Positions 1 through 7,868 of a DNA stretch of 64,000 bases are shown here, in pieces. The stretch covers positions 1-64,000 of the forward strand of contig DASTYT010000057.1 of NCBI GenBank assembly GCA_035764725.1. The letters are read 5' to 3'. The DNA comes from Candidatus Methylomirabilota bacterium. GTDB taxonomy: Bacteria; Methylomirabilota; Methylomirabilia; Rokubacteriales; CSP1-6. The notes beneath the pieces are model-generated. The model had not been told where the DNA came from and made no database searches. It was given only the letters and a program-made list of their open reading frames with translations. The stretch's first letter is position 1. Each line of letters begins with the position of its first letter. Both the position numbers and the translations under genes were made by a program.

Positions 1-2425
1 CGTGGGCCGCTCCGTCGGGCGTTGCCAGGCGCTTCTCGAGGTCGAGGACCACCTGTGTCGTGCGGACGACGCTGTCGGGGTTGAGGCTGATCGAGTCGAT
101 ACCGATCTCGACGAGGAACTCCGCCATGTCGGGATAGTCCGAAGGCGCCTGGCCGCAGAGACCCGAGTGGACGCCGTTCCTGCGGCAGCCTTCCACGGCG
201 AGCCGGATCATCTCCTTGACCCCCGGATCGCGCTCGTCGTAGTCGAACGCCACCAGCGCGCTGTCGCGGTCGACACCGAGCGTCAGCTGGGTGAGGTCGT
301 TGGAACCGATCGAGAAGCCGTCGAAGATGGCGGCGAACTCGTCGGCGAGGATCGCGTTGGACGGGATCTCGGCCATCACGTAGACCTCGAGGCCGTTGAC
401 GCCTCGCGCGAGCCCATTGGCCGTGAGGAGATCGAGGACACGCCGACCCTCGGCCGGGGTCCGGCAGAAGGGGATCATGAGCTTCACGTTCGTGAGGCCC
501 ATCTCCTCGCGCACCCGCCGCAGGGCGCGGCATTCCAGGGCGAAGGCTTCCCGGTAGCGCGGGTGGGCGTACCGGAACGCCCCGCGGAACCCGAGCATCG
601 GGTTGCCTTCCTCGGGCTCGAAGTCACGCCCGCCCACGAGCCCCGCGTACTCGCTGGACTTGAAGTCGGAGAGGCGCACGATCACGTCCTTGGGATAGAA
701 GGCCGCCGCGATCGTCCCGACGCCCTCGGCCAGACGCCCGACGAAGTAGTCGCCGGGGTCCGGGTAGCCCTGGGTCAGCGCATGGATCTCGGCCCGGGTC
801 GCCTGGTCCGCGATTCGTTCGGGGTGGAGCAAGGCGAGTGGGTGGACGCGAACGAAGCTCGCGATGATGAACTCGATGCGGGCCAGGCCGACGCCATCGT
901 TGGGCAGCGCGGCCAGCCGGAAGGCCTCGCCGGGGTTGCCGACATTGAGCTGCACCTTCGTCGTCGTCTTCGGCAACGCCCCCAGCTCGACCTGCCGACG
1001 CTCGAAGGCGAGCGCGCCCCGGTACACCGATCCCGTCTCGCCTTCGGCGCACGAGACCGTGACCACCTGCTCGTCCGCCAGTATCTCGGTCGCGTTGCCG
1101 GTTCCGACCACGCAGGGGACGCCGAGCTCCCGGCTCACGATCGCGGCGTGGCAGGTCCGGCCGCCTCGGTCGGTCACGATCGCGGCGGCCCGCTTCATGA
1201 TCGGCTCCCAGTCGGGATCGGTCATGGCGGCGACGAGCACGTCGCCGGGCTGGAACGTCGCAAGGTCCTGCACGTCGCGGAGACGCCGGGTCGGTCCGAC
1301 GCCGATCCGCTGGCCGATCGCCGCACCACTGACCAGGCGCTGCCGCGGCGCATCCGCGGGCAGCGAGAAGACTTCGAGCCGGGACCGATGCTCCGCGCGG
1401 TGCACTGTCTCGGGCCGCGCCTGGAGAATGTAGAGGCGGCCGTCGGCGGAATCCTTCGCCCACTCGATGTCCATGGGAACCGGGCTACCGGCGCGACGCG
1501 AGTAGTGCTCCTCGATGGCGACGGCGAAGCGGCCGAGCTCCAGCGCCTCGCCTTCCGTGAGACTGGCCGCGGCCTGCGCTTCGCGCGGCACTGCGACCCG
1601 CTCGGGCTTCCCGTCGGCCCCCAGGGCGAGCTTCCATGTCTTCAAGGCGATCTTGCGCTTGAGGAGAGCCCGGTGACCGGTCCGCAGCGTCGGCTTGAAG
1701 ATCCAGAATTCGTCCGGATCGAGCTGGCCCTGGACCACCGCCTCGCCCAGGCCGAACGCGCCGTTGACGAGGATGACCTCTCGGAAGCCGCTGTCGGGAT
1801 CGAGCGTGAACACGACCCCGGAGCTGGCTCGATCGGACGCCACCATCTTCTGGACCACGACCGAGAGAAACACACCGAGATGATCGAATCCGTTCTGGAT
1901 GCGGTAGACGATCGCGCGATCGGTGAAGATCGAAGCGAAGCAGCGACGGCACGCGCTCAGGAGCGGGGCTTCACCCTGGATCCCCAGGAAGCTCTCGTGC
2001 TGGCCGGCAAAGCTCGCCTGGGGCAGGTCCTCGGCGGTGGCGCTCGAGCGGACCGCCACCGTCGGCTCCCCGGGCCCGTATTCCCGCCCGAGGGCTCGGT
2101 AGGCGGAGGCGATCTCGTCCTCGAGTCCGGCAGGGAGCGGCGCCGACTCCACGAGTCGGCGCAACTCGGCGCCGGCCACAGCCAGCGCGGCCACGTCTTC
2201 GCCGGTCACGCCCTTCAGGATCACCGCGAGCCGATCACGGAGTCCATCATGGTCGAGCAGCGCGCGATACGCGGTCGCCGTGATCGCAAAGCCGTCCGGA
2301 ACGCGTACGCCGGCCGCGCGGAGCTCGCCGTACAGCTCGCCCAGTGAGGCGGTCTTGCCACCGACGAGCGCGATGTCCGCGAGCCGGATGTCCCGGAGCC
2401 ACCTGATGAAGGGCGAGGGGCTCAG
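1..2425 (-). CDS. ppsA: Phosphoenolpyruvate synthase (3' end cut by window edge)
   Basis: About 808 codons are visible and the C-terminus runs off the window. The enzyme makes PEP from pyruvate and ATP (products AMP and Pi), the entry to gluconeogenesis. The N-terminal ATP-grasp part begins with LVGGKTASLGELYGEL. The central phosphohistidine motif is GGRTCHAAIVSRELG. The C-terminal PEP-binding barrel has SIGSNDLTQLTLGVDRD and the catalytic-Cys motif GLCGQAPSDYP. No ATG lies near the N-terminus. A CTG at 2425, seven bases after AGGAGG and overlapping the upstream stop as CTGA, is my preferred start; an in-frame GTG at 2452 is the alternative. It is the last gene of an operon with hsp20, pcm and a zinc-ribbon gene. 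The opposite strand is also open for most of this length, but that frame has no recognisable protein. Confidence 0.93.
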   Translation of the reverse strand, partial: MSPSPFIRWLRDIRLADIALVGGKTASLGELYGELRAAGVRVPDGFAITATAYRALLDHDGLRDRLAVILKGVTGEDVAALAVAGAELRRLVESAPLPAGLEDEIASAYRALGREYGPGEPTVAVRSSATAEDLPQASFAGQHESFLGIQGEAPLLSACRRCFASIFTDRAIVYRIQNGFDHLGVFLSVVVQKMVASDRASSGVVFTLDPDSGFREVILVNGAFGLGEAVVQGQLDPDEFWIFKPTLRTGHRALLKRKIALKTWKLALGADGKPERVAVPREAQAAASLTEGEALELGRFAVAIEEHYSRRAGSPVPMDIEWAKDSADGRLYILQARPETVHRAEHRSRLEVFSLPADAPRQRLVSGAAIGQRIGVGPTRRLRDVQDLATFQPGDVLVAAMTDPDWEPIMKRAAAIVTDRGGRTCHAAIVSRELGVPCVVGTGNATEILADEQVVTVSCAEGETGSVYRGALAFERRQVELGALPKTTTKVQLNVGNPGEAFRLAALPNDGVGLARIEFIIASFVRVHPLALLHPERIADQATRAEIHALTQGYPDPGDYFVGRLAEGVGTIAAAFYPKDVIVRLSDFKSSEYAGLVGGRDFEPEEGNPMLGFRGAFRYAHPRYREAFALECRALRRVREEMGLTNVKLMIPFCRTPAEGRRVLDLLTANGLARGVNGLEVYVMAEIPSNAILADEFAAIFDGFSIGSNDLTQLTLGVDRDSALVAFDYDERDPGVKEMIRLAVEGCRRNGVHSGLCGQAPSDYPDMAEFLVEIGIDSISLNPDSVVRTTQVVLDLEKRLATPDGAAH

Positions 2426-2625
2426 TCGAGCTCCTCCTCGGGGCGGCCGCACCGGTCACATCGCGTCAGCGGCCAGTCCGTCCCGGCTTCGTCTTGCTCC
2501 CCGGCGGCGGCGTGGATCAGCCCACCGCATGGGCAGGGCTCTGGATACTCCTCCAGGCACTCCGGGCACTGGGCATCGCCCTTGATGTGCGTGGTCTCGT
2601 CACCGATCACGAAGGGCTCGTGCAT
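2422..2625 (-). CDS. Small zinc-ribbon-like protein, 67 aa
   Basis: An unidentified small acidic protein with three cysteine knuckles: CPEC, CPC and CDRC. The first and last pairs could form a zinc ribbon. It starts three bases after the pcm stop and overlaps the ppsA start by 4 bp, so it is co-transcribed in the hsp20-pcm-ppsA operon. The tight packing and spaced CxxC pairs argue for a real gene. Function is unknown; a metal-binding accessory role is only a guess. Confidence 0.6.
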   Translation of the reverse strand: MHEPFVIGDETTHIKGDAQCPECLEEYPEPCPCGGLIHAAAGEQDEAGTDWPLTRCDRCGRPEEELD

Positions 2626-2628
2626 CTC

Positions 2629-3303
2629 TCACTCCCCCGATTCATCGGGCCAGCCCTCGGCTCCGATCAAGGGCACGAAGGCGACGTTCTCGAGATCTTC
2701 GGACTCGTATTCGTGACCCTCGGTCCGCGTTACCCGGACGAGGCGCTGTGAGTCTGCCGCGCCCACCGGCATCACCAGCCGGCCACCCACCACTAGCTGT
2801 TGCAGAAGCGCGCCGGGCGTCTGCGGAGCCGCGGCGGTCACCAGGATCGCGTCGTAGGGCGCATACTCCGGCCACCCGAGGCTGCCGTCGCCCTCCCGCA
2901 CGTGGACGGTAGCGTACCCGAGCTGCTCGAGGCGCGCCCGCGCCGCGCTGGCCAACGCGCCGATCCGCTCGACCGTGTACACATCCGCCGCGATCCTGGA
3001 AAGCACCGCCGCGCCGTAACCAGAGCCGGTGCCGATTTCGAGCACACGGGCTCCCGGTTTGAGGCGGGCGGCCGCGGTCATGGCGGCCACGATGTACGGC
3101 TGCGAGATGGTCTGGCCCTCCCCGATGGGGAGCGGGGAATCGTCGTAGGCCAGGTGTACCAGCGAGGCCGGGACGAACCGATCGCGCGGCACGTCTCGCA
3201 TGGCCTGCAGCACGAGCGGATCGGTGATGCCCCGCGCCTCGATCTGAGTGGACACCATGCGGGTCCGCTCGGCGTTCGGCATCGGGGCACCACCGTTCTG
3301 CAT
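2629..3303 (-). CDS. pcm: Protein-L-isoaspartate O-methyltransferase
   Basis: A 224-residue SAM-dependent methyltransferase of usual family length. It methylates L-isoaspartyl residues in aged proteins so that they can revert to aspartate. The SAM-binding glycine loop is VLEIGTGSGYGAAVL, and the preceding block DSPLPIGEGQTISQPYIVA is diagnostic of PCMT. GAGG precedes the ATG at 3303; MPNAERTRM at 3282 is an alternative start. It lies 9 bp after hsp20 and 3 bp before the zinc-ribbon gene. Protein repair beside a small heat-shock protein fits survival of long non-growing periods. Confidence 0.93.
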   Translation of the reverse strand: MQNGGAPMPNAERTRMVSTQIEARGITDPLVLQAMRDVPRDRFVPASLVHLAYDDSPLPIGEGQTISQPYIVAAMTAAARLKPGARVLEIGTGSGYGAAVLSRIAADVYTVERIGALASAARARLEQLGYATVHVREGDGSLGWPEYAPYDAILVTAAAPQTPGALLQQLVVGGRLVMPVGAADSQRLVRVTRTEGHEYESEDLENVAFVPLIGAEGWPDESGE

Positions 3304-3312
3304 CGGCGTCCT

Positions 3313-3753
3313 CTACTCGGCCTTGATCGGGATCGTGGTGCCCTTGGCTGCGGGTGTCTTGGGCAGGGTGATGGTCAGCACCCCCTTCTTGACGGCCGCC
3401 GTGACCTTGTCGGCATCCACCGCTATCGGTAGCCGGAGGCTCCGAGTGAAGACGCCGTAGGATCGCTCGATGCGGTGGCGGTGCTCGTCCTTCTCCTCCT
3501 TCTCCTGCTTCTTCTCGCCCTTGATCGTCAGCAGGTTCTCCTGGAGCTGGATCTGAATATCCTTCTGCTCCATCCCCGGAACCTCGACCGTGCAGACCAA
3601 GCTGTCCTTGGTCTCCGAGACGTCCATGCTCGGCGCCCAGTCACCGAGTGCGGGAAGCTCGCTCCACCTGAGCTCCGCCATACGGTCGAACAGCCGATCC
3701 ATCTCGCTCTTCAGGCTCGTCATCCCCGTCCACGGCATCAACCCACGTATCAT
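3313..3753 (-). CDS. Small heat-shock protein, Hsp20/alpha-crystallin family
   Basis: A 146-residue holdase chaperone. The alpha-crystallin domain spans roughly residues 38-140 and starts WAPSMDVSETKDSLVCTVEV. The GVLTITLPK motif is near the C-terminus, and the tail TTIPIKAE carries an I-x-I oligomerisation motif. A GGGAGGAG Shine-Dalgarno precedes the ATG. It is the first gene of an operon running into pcm, the zinc-ribbon gene and ppsA. A sigma-54-type promoter lies 57 bp upstream (3810-3825), divergent from another one for the CBS gene. Confidence 0.94.
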   Translation of the reverse strand: MIRGLMPWTGMTSLKSEMDRLFDRMAELRWSELPALGDWAPSMDVSETKDSLVCTVEVPGMEQKDIQIQLQENLLTIKGEKKQEKEEKDEHRHRIERSYGVFTRSLRLPIAVDADKVTAAVKKGVLTITLPKTPAAKGTTIPIKAE

Positions 3754-3809
3754 GGCGCTTCTCCTCCCTGTAGCAAAGGGGTGTCAGGTCGGACAATCCT
3801 CCGCGGGGC

Positions 3810-3825
3810 TGCATCGGAGGTGCCA
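3810..3825 (-). promoter_or_regulatory. Sigma-54 (-24/-12) promoter for hsp20-pcm-ppsA
   Basis: The minus strand reads TGGCACCTCCGATGCA: a perfect -24 box TGGCAC, five bases, then ATGCA, one mismatch to TTGCA. The GG-N10-GC spacing is exact. The predicted start is near 3798, leaving a 45-base leader with a strong ribosome site before hsp20. One of eleven such sites in the window. Confidence 0.7.
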
Positions 3826-3838
3826 GGATGGAAATTGC

Positions 3839-3914
3839 GGCGATTCGGCCACTTGCAATCGCCGGTCGGCGCCACTCCGAGGCGTTCTCGCCCCGGTTGG
3901 GGCCGCGGCACCCC
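3839..3914. promoter_or_regulatory. Inverted repeats between divergent sigma-54 promoters (candidate activator sites)
   Basis: GGCGATT (3839-3845) and AATCGCC (3857-3863) form a perfect 7-bp inverted repeat with an 11-bp spacer. At 3875-3914 lies a block starting CTCCGAGGCG and ending TTGGGGCCGCGGCACCCC. The first part recurs almost exactly at 12935, the second at 29250. The location between two divergent -24/-12 promoters is where enhancer sites for an NtrC-type activator would be expected. No protein has been shown to bind it. Confidence 0.45.
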
Positions 3915-3956
3915 AGGAAGCCTGTGCCCGCCCTTGGCGCCACGCGAGTTTGTCGG

Positions 3957-3972
3957 CGGCACTTGACTTGCA
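3957..3972 (+). promoter_or_regulatory. Sigma-54 promoter for the CBS and ACP-FAAL-acyltransferase operon
   Basis: Plus strand CGGCACTTGACTTGCA: GGCAC at -24, N5, a perfect TTGCA at -12, GG-N10-GC spacing exact; only the first base deviates from TGGCAC. The predicted start is near 3984, 32 bases before the ATG at 4016 with its AAGGAGG ribosome site. The TTGACT inside it has no matching -10 hexamer at sigma-70 spacing. Confidence 0.68.
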
Positions 3973-4015
3973 ATCTGATACGGCGATCGAGTTTTCAACG
4001 CGAAGGAGGTTCGTC

Positions 4016-4438
4016 ATGCTCGGGAAGATCTGCACCAAACCGGTAGTCACCGCGTCCGCCCAGATGACCGTGGAGCAGGCCGCGAGAGCCATGCGGTCGA
4101 AGAACGTCGGGGCCCTCATCGTGGTCAACGCCGGACGACCGGTCGGCATGCTGACGGACCGGGACATCGCGATCGAAGTCGTCGCCAAGGGACTGGACCC
4201 CGATACGGCCCGGGTCGGCGACGTTATGCACCGGAAGCCAGTCACAATCCTCCAGGAACAGGGCATCCTGGACGCGGTCAAGACATTCGCGCGGACCGGG
4301 ATCCGACGACTTCCGGTCGTCACCAAGAACGGGGTCCTGGTCGGCGTCATCGCGGTGGATGACGTCATCGTGCTGCTCGGCAACGAGATGGGCCACTTGG
4401 CCGGCGCCCTTTCCGCCGGCCTTCGGCGCGCCTCGTAG
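4016..4438 (+). CDS. Two-CBS-domain protein
   Basis: A 140-residue Bateman module of two CBS motifs: residues 1-60 (MLGKICTKPVVT...VGMLTDRDIAIEV) and 65-125 (VGDVMHRKPVTI...LVGVIAVDDVIVLL). Such stand-alone pairs usually bind adenine nucleotides and act as energy or redox sensors. AAGGAGG lies 6 bases before the ATG. The downstream ACP-ligase-acyltransferase gene starts 29 bp after its stop, so they are probably co-transcribed from the promoter at 3957. Ligand and target are unknown. Confidence 0.9.
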   Translation: MLGKICTKPVVTASAQMTVEQAARAMRSKNVGALIVVNAGRPVGMLTDRDIAIEVVAKGLDPDTARVGDVMHRKPVTILQEQGILDAVKTFARTGIRRLPVVTKNGVLVGVIAVDDVIVLLGNEMGHLAGALSAGLRRAS

Positions 4439-4467
4439 ATCCGGCGCGCCACGGTCGGGGCAGCCGC

Positions 4468-7320
4468 GTGCTGAGCACCCGAGCAGTCCGGCCCGACGGG
4501 CGAAGCATCGAGGCCGCCGTGCTGGACGTCATCGCGGCGCTCGTTGACGAGCTCGGCGGCCGGACTGGGGACCAGGCCGTCGGGCTCGATGAGGCGTTGG
4601 ATCGGGAGCTCGGGATCGGCAGTCTCGAGCGCGTCGAGCTGCTCTTGCGCCTGGAGCAACGGTTCGGGGTGCGGCTCGCCGACGCGGTGATGGCCGAGGC
4701 GGTCAGCCCGCGCGACCTCGTGACGGCCATCCTGGCGGCCGCGCCTGGACCGGTCGAGGCGGCGCCGACGCCCGTGTCGCCGCTCGGCGAGGCGGCGCCC
4801 GCGCCGACGGGAGCCCGGTCTTTGATCGAGGCGCTCGCGTGGCACGCGGAGGCCAGTCCGGGGCGAGTACACATCTTCCTGCGCGAGGAGGACGGACGCG
4901 AGCGCCCGATCACGTATGGCGACCTCTGGCGCGGGGCTGGCGCGGTGGCCGCATCCCTGCGGGACCGCAAGCTCGGTCGGGGCGACACCGTGGCGATCAT
5001 GCTCAGGACCGAGGAGACTTTCTTTCGGGCCTTCTTCGGTGTGCTGTTGGCGGGGGCGATCCCGGTACCCATCTATCCACCGCTGCGCCGCGACCTGATC
5101 GAGGACTATGCCCGTCGCCAGGTCGGGATCCTCCAGAATGCGGGCGTGCGGGCCATCCTGACCTTCGCCGAGGCCCAGCGCGTCGCCGCGCTCCTGAGGT
5201 CGCGCGTCCCCTCGGTTCGTCACGTCGTCTCCGCGGCGAGCCTCATGGAGCCGCCCCGCTCGGGGCCGGTTGCCGCGGCGGGCTCGGGCGATGCCGCATT
5301 GATCCAGTACACATCCGGCAGTACGGGCGAGCCCAAGGGTGTCCTTCTCTCGCATGCCAACCTGCTCGCCAACATCAGAGCCATCGGCGAGGCGATCCGG
5401 ATTCGCCCCGACGATGTCGCGGTGAGCTGGCTGCCGCTCTACCACGACATGGGGCTGATCGGATCCTGGCTCGGTGCGCTCTATTTCGGGATCCCGATTG
5501 CCATCCTCTCCCCCCTGGCATTTCTCTCCCGCCCGGCACGATGGTTACGCGCCATCCATACGCACCAGGCGACCCTCTCCGCCGCGCCCAACTTCGCCTT
5601 CGACCTCTGCGCCCGCCGGATCGACGACGAGGAGCTGGCCGGGCTGGATCTGTCCTCGTGGCGCCTCGCCATGAACGGCTCGGAAACGGTGAGCCCCGCG
5701 ACCATCGATCGATTCACCAGGCGCTTTGCCCCTTGCGGCTTCCGCGCCCATGTAATGTGTCCGGTCTACGGCCTCGCCGAGGCCTCCGTGGCCCTGACGA
5801 TGCCGCCGCCCGCGACCGGCCCGCGCGTCGACACGGTTGCGCGGCGGGCCTTCCAGGAATCCGGCCGGGCGGATCCCGCCGCCCCAGACGAGCCGAACCC
5901 CCTTCTGTTCGTGTCGTGCGGTCGGCCCCTGAGTGGACACGCGGTGCGCATCGTCGATCGCGCTGGCCAGCCGGTTGCCGAGCGCGTCGAGGGAAGGATC
6001 GAGTTCCGCGGCCCTTCCGTCACACTCGGGTACTGGCGGAACCCTGCCGCCACCGCGGCGGTCCAACAAGATGGATGGATGGACTCCGGGGACCTCGGCT
6101 ACTGGGCCGACGGGGAACTATTCATCACCGGTCGGCAAAAGGACCTCATCAAGAAGGCTGGACGGAACCTCTATCCCCAGGAGGTCGAGGAGATCGTGGG
6201 CGCGCTCCCTGGCATCCGCAAGGGCTGCGTGGCCGCCTTCGGCGTTCAAGACCCGAGTGTAGGCACCGAACGACTCGTGGTCGTCGCCGAGACGCGGACG
6301 GTTGACCACGCGGAGCGCGCACGGCTCCAGGCGGCGGTGATGGACCGGGTGGTCGCAGCGCTCGGGGTGCCGGCCGACGTGGTGGTGATCGCCGACCCCC
6401 ATGCCGTCCTCAAGACTTCCAGCGGCAAGATCCGGCGAAGTGCCACGCGCGCGGCCTACCTGGCGGGCACGATGGGTCGACCGGCACGCTCCCCCGCCGC
6501 CCAGTGGACCCACCTCGTCCTGGGAGCCCTCGGTGCGCGAGTACGGCAGACGATCGGTCGCGTCCCCGCCCTCGGCCGGGCGATCTATCTGGGGGCCATT
6601 CTGCTGCCGGCTGTCGCGGCACTCTGGATCCTGGTGCTGCTGGCTCCGAGCGGATCGGCCACCGACCGCCTGGTGCGGCGCTGGTGTCGGCTCATCCTCA
6701 CGCTCTCTGGCTGTGCCTTACGCCTGGAAGGGACTGAGCATCTCGCGAGGAGCGATGGCCCCATCGTCCTGGCTGCCAACCACGCCAGCTACCTGGACGT
6801 CGTGGTCCTCCTGGCCGTGCTGCCGCCGATCTTCCGGTTCGTCGCCAAGCGCGAACTCGGCCGCGCTCCGCTCGTAGGAGCGGTGATCCGCAAGGTCGGA
6901 CACCTGACAGTGGAGCGTGGCCAGACCTCTCGCAGCGTAGCCGATGCGGAGCGGATCACCCGGGCTTTGCGCGATGGCCAGTCGGTGCTGGTCTTTCCCG
7001 AGGGGACGTTCTTTCGACCGCCCGGCATCCTGCCGTTCCGGCTCGGGGCCTTCAAGGCGGCGATTGAGACACGGGCTGCGATCGTCCCGATCACGATACG
7101 AGGCACCCGCGAGATCCTGCCGGCGGACAGCTGGCTACCCGTCCCCGGACCGATCACCGTCGCCGTCGGTGCGCCGATCCTGCCCGACGACGAGGGATGG
7201 CCCGCGATGATCCGCCTACGCGATCGTACGCGGGCGGAGATCGTCCGGCGGTCGGGAGAGCCACCAGTGGATCATCACGCGACGTTCGCGGCCGGAGCCG
7301 GAGGCTCTGATGGCCAGTGA
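4468..7320 (+). CDS. ACP - fatty acyl-AMP ligase - PlsC-type acyltransferase fusion, 950 aa
   Basis: Three activities in one chain. Residues 15-92 are an acyl carrier domain with GIGSLE; Ser52 is the likely phosphopantetheine site. Residues 120-675 are an adenylate-forming enzyme of FAAL type: P-loop YTSGSTGEPKG near 281, then GRQKDLIKKAGRNLYPQEVE and a C-terminal KTSSGKIRR with the catalytic lysine. After a hydrophobic segment (about 705-730), residues 755-930 are a 1-acylglycerol-3-phosphate acyltransferase with NHASYLD (HX4D, near 771) and FPEGTF. It could activate a fatty acid, load it on its own ACP and transfer it to a membrane lysophospholipid. Start is GTG at 4468. Domain calls are firm; the combined reaction is inference. 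Confidence 0.9.
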   Translation: MLSTRAVRPDGRSIEAAVLDVIAALVDELGGRTGDQAVGLDEALDRELGIGSLERVELLLRLEQRFGVRLADAVMAEAVSPRDLVTAILAAAPGPVEAAPTPVSPLGEAAPAPTGARSLIEALAWHAEASPGRVHIFLREEDGRERPITYGDLWRGAGAVAASLRDRKLGRGDTVAIMLRTEETFFRAFFGVLLAGAIPVPIYPPLRRDLIEDYARRQVGILQNAGVRAILTFAEAQRVAALLRSRVPSVRHVVSAASLMEPPRSGPVAAAGSGDAALIQYTSGSTGEPKGVLLSHANLLANIRAIGEAIRIRPDDVAVSWLPLYHDMGLIGSWLGALYFGIPIAILSPLAFLSRPARWLRAIHTHQATLSAAPNFAFDLCARRIDDEELAGLDLSSWRLAMNGSETVSPATIDRFTRRFAPCGFRAHVMCPVYGLAEASVALTMPPPATGPRVDTVARRAFQESGRADPAAPDEPNPLLFVSCGRPLSGHAVRIVDRAGQPVAERVEGRIEFRGPSVTLGYWRNPAATAAVQQDGWMDSGDLGYWADGELFITGRQKDLIKKAGRNLYPQEVEEIVGALPGIRKGCVAAFGVQDPSVGTERLVVVAETRTVDHAERARLQAAVMDRVVAALGVPADVVVIADPHAVLKTSSGKIRRSATRAAYLAGTMGRPARSPAAQWTHLVLGALGARVRQTIGRVPALGRAIYLGAILLPAVAALWILVLLAPSGSATDRLVRRWCRLILTLSGCALRLEGTEHLARSDGPIVLAANHASYLDVVVLLAVLPPIFRFVAKRELGRAPLVGAVIRKVGHLTVERGQTSRSVADAERITRALRDGQSVLVFPEGTFFRPPGILPFRLGAFKAAIETRAAIVPITIRGTREILPADSWLPVPGPITVAVGAPILPDDEGWPAMIRLRDRTRAEIVRRSGEPPVDHHATFAAGAGGSDGQ

Positions 7321-7430
7321 CGGGCCGAACTACTCGCGCTTTGGAACCAGCTCGAGCTGACGAAGCCAGACCGCGGCCTCACCATCGCTCGGGGCGTAGT
7401 GACCCGATCAAGGCCGGGCCCGAGCCTCGT

Positions 7431-7868
7431 CTAGAACCGAAGGCGCAGCCCCCCACCCGGCCCCGTGGGTTGCGGGACCGCCGTGGGCACGCCAACCACG
7501 ACCTCCTGCAGCTCGCCGAGCTCGCCCTCCAGCACCTCGGTCATGCCGCCGTCGCTGAGGCCGAGTCGGAGCGGGACCGCACGGAGTTTCCCGCCGGGGC
7601 CGAGCACCCAGGCCTCGCCTGAGACGCCGCGAAGCGTATCGGACCGGGATTCCACAGCGGAGGGAGACGACACCTCGACCGCCGCCCCGGACGGTCGAAA
7701 GCGGAGCGCCGCATTGGGGACCTTGAGCACGCCGTCCTTCTGGTCGGTGATGATGCGCACGTTCGCGGTCATTCCCGGCAACAGCCTGAGCTCGGGGTTC
7801 GGGGCCGACACCACGACGTCGTAGGTGACGACGTTCTGGACGACCTGGGGCGCCTTCCGCACCTGCAC
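7431..7868 (-). pseudogene. macA: Periplasmic adaptor (MacA/HlyD type), C-terminal part after frameshift
   Basis: This frame continues the adaptor protein interrupted at the C8 run 7871-7878. It encodes VQVRKAPQVVQNVVTYDVVV, the beta-barrel domain, and a membrane-proximal domain to the C-terminus. Adding one base to the run (or removing two) would join it to the N-terminal part without losing conserved sequence. It therefore lacks its own start and is probably not translated independently. The gene converges on the FAAL fusion, with a 110-bp gap (7321-7430) in which I see nothing coding. Confidence 0.75.

Noticed and set aside
2..2347. Plus-strand open frame of about 780 codons
   Set aside because: Antisense to PEP synthase; its translation shows no domain while the minus strand has all PpsA motifs. 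An effect of GC-rich codon use.
3771..3786. GCAAAGGGGTGTCA closer to hsp20 as an alternative sigma-54 site
   Set aside because: The spacing is one base short and the -24 box is imperfect; the site at 3810-3825 fits better.
3964..3969. TTGACT as a sigma-70 -35 box before the CBS gene
   Set aside because: No -10 hexamer at 16-18 bp; it overlaps the spacer and -12 box of the better sigma-54 match.
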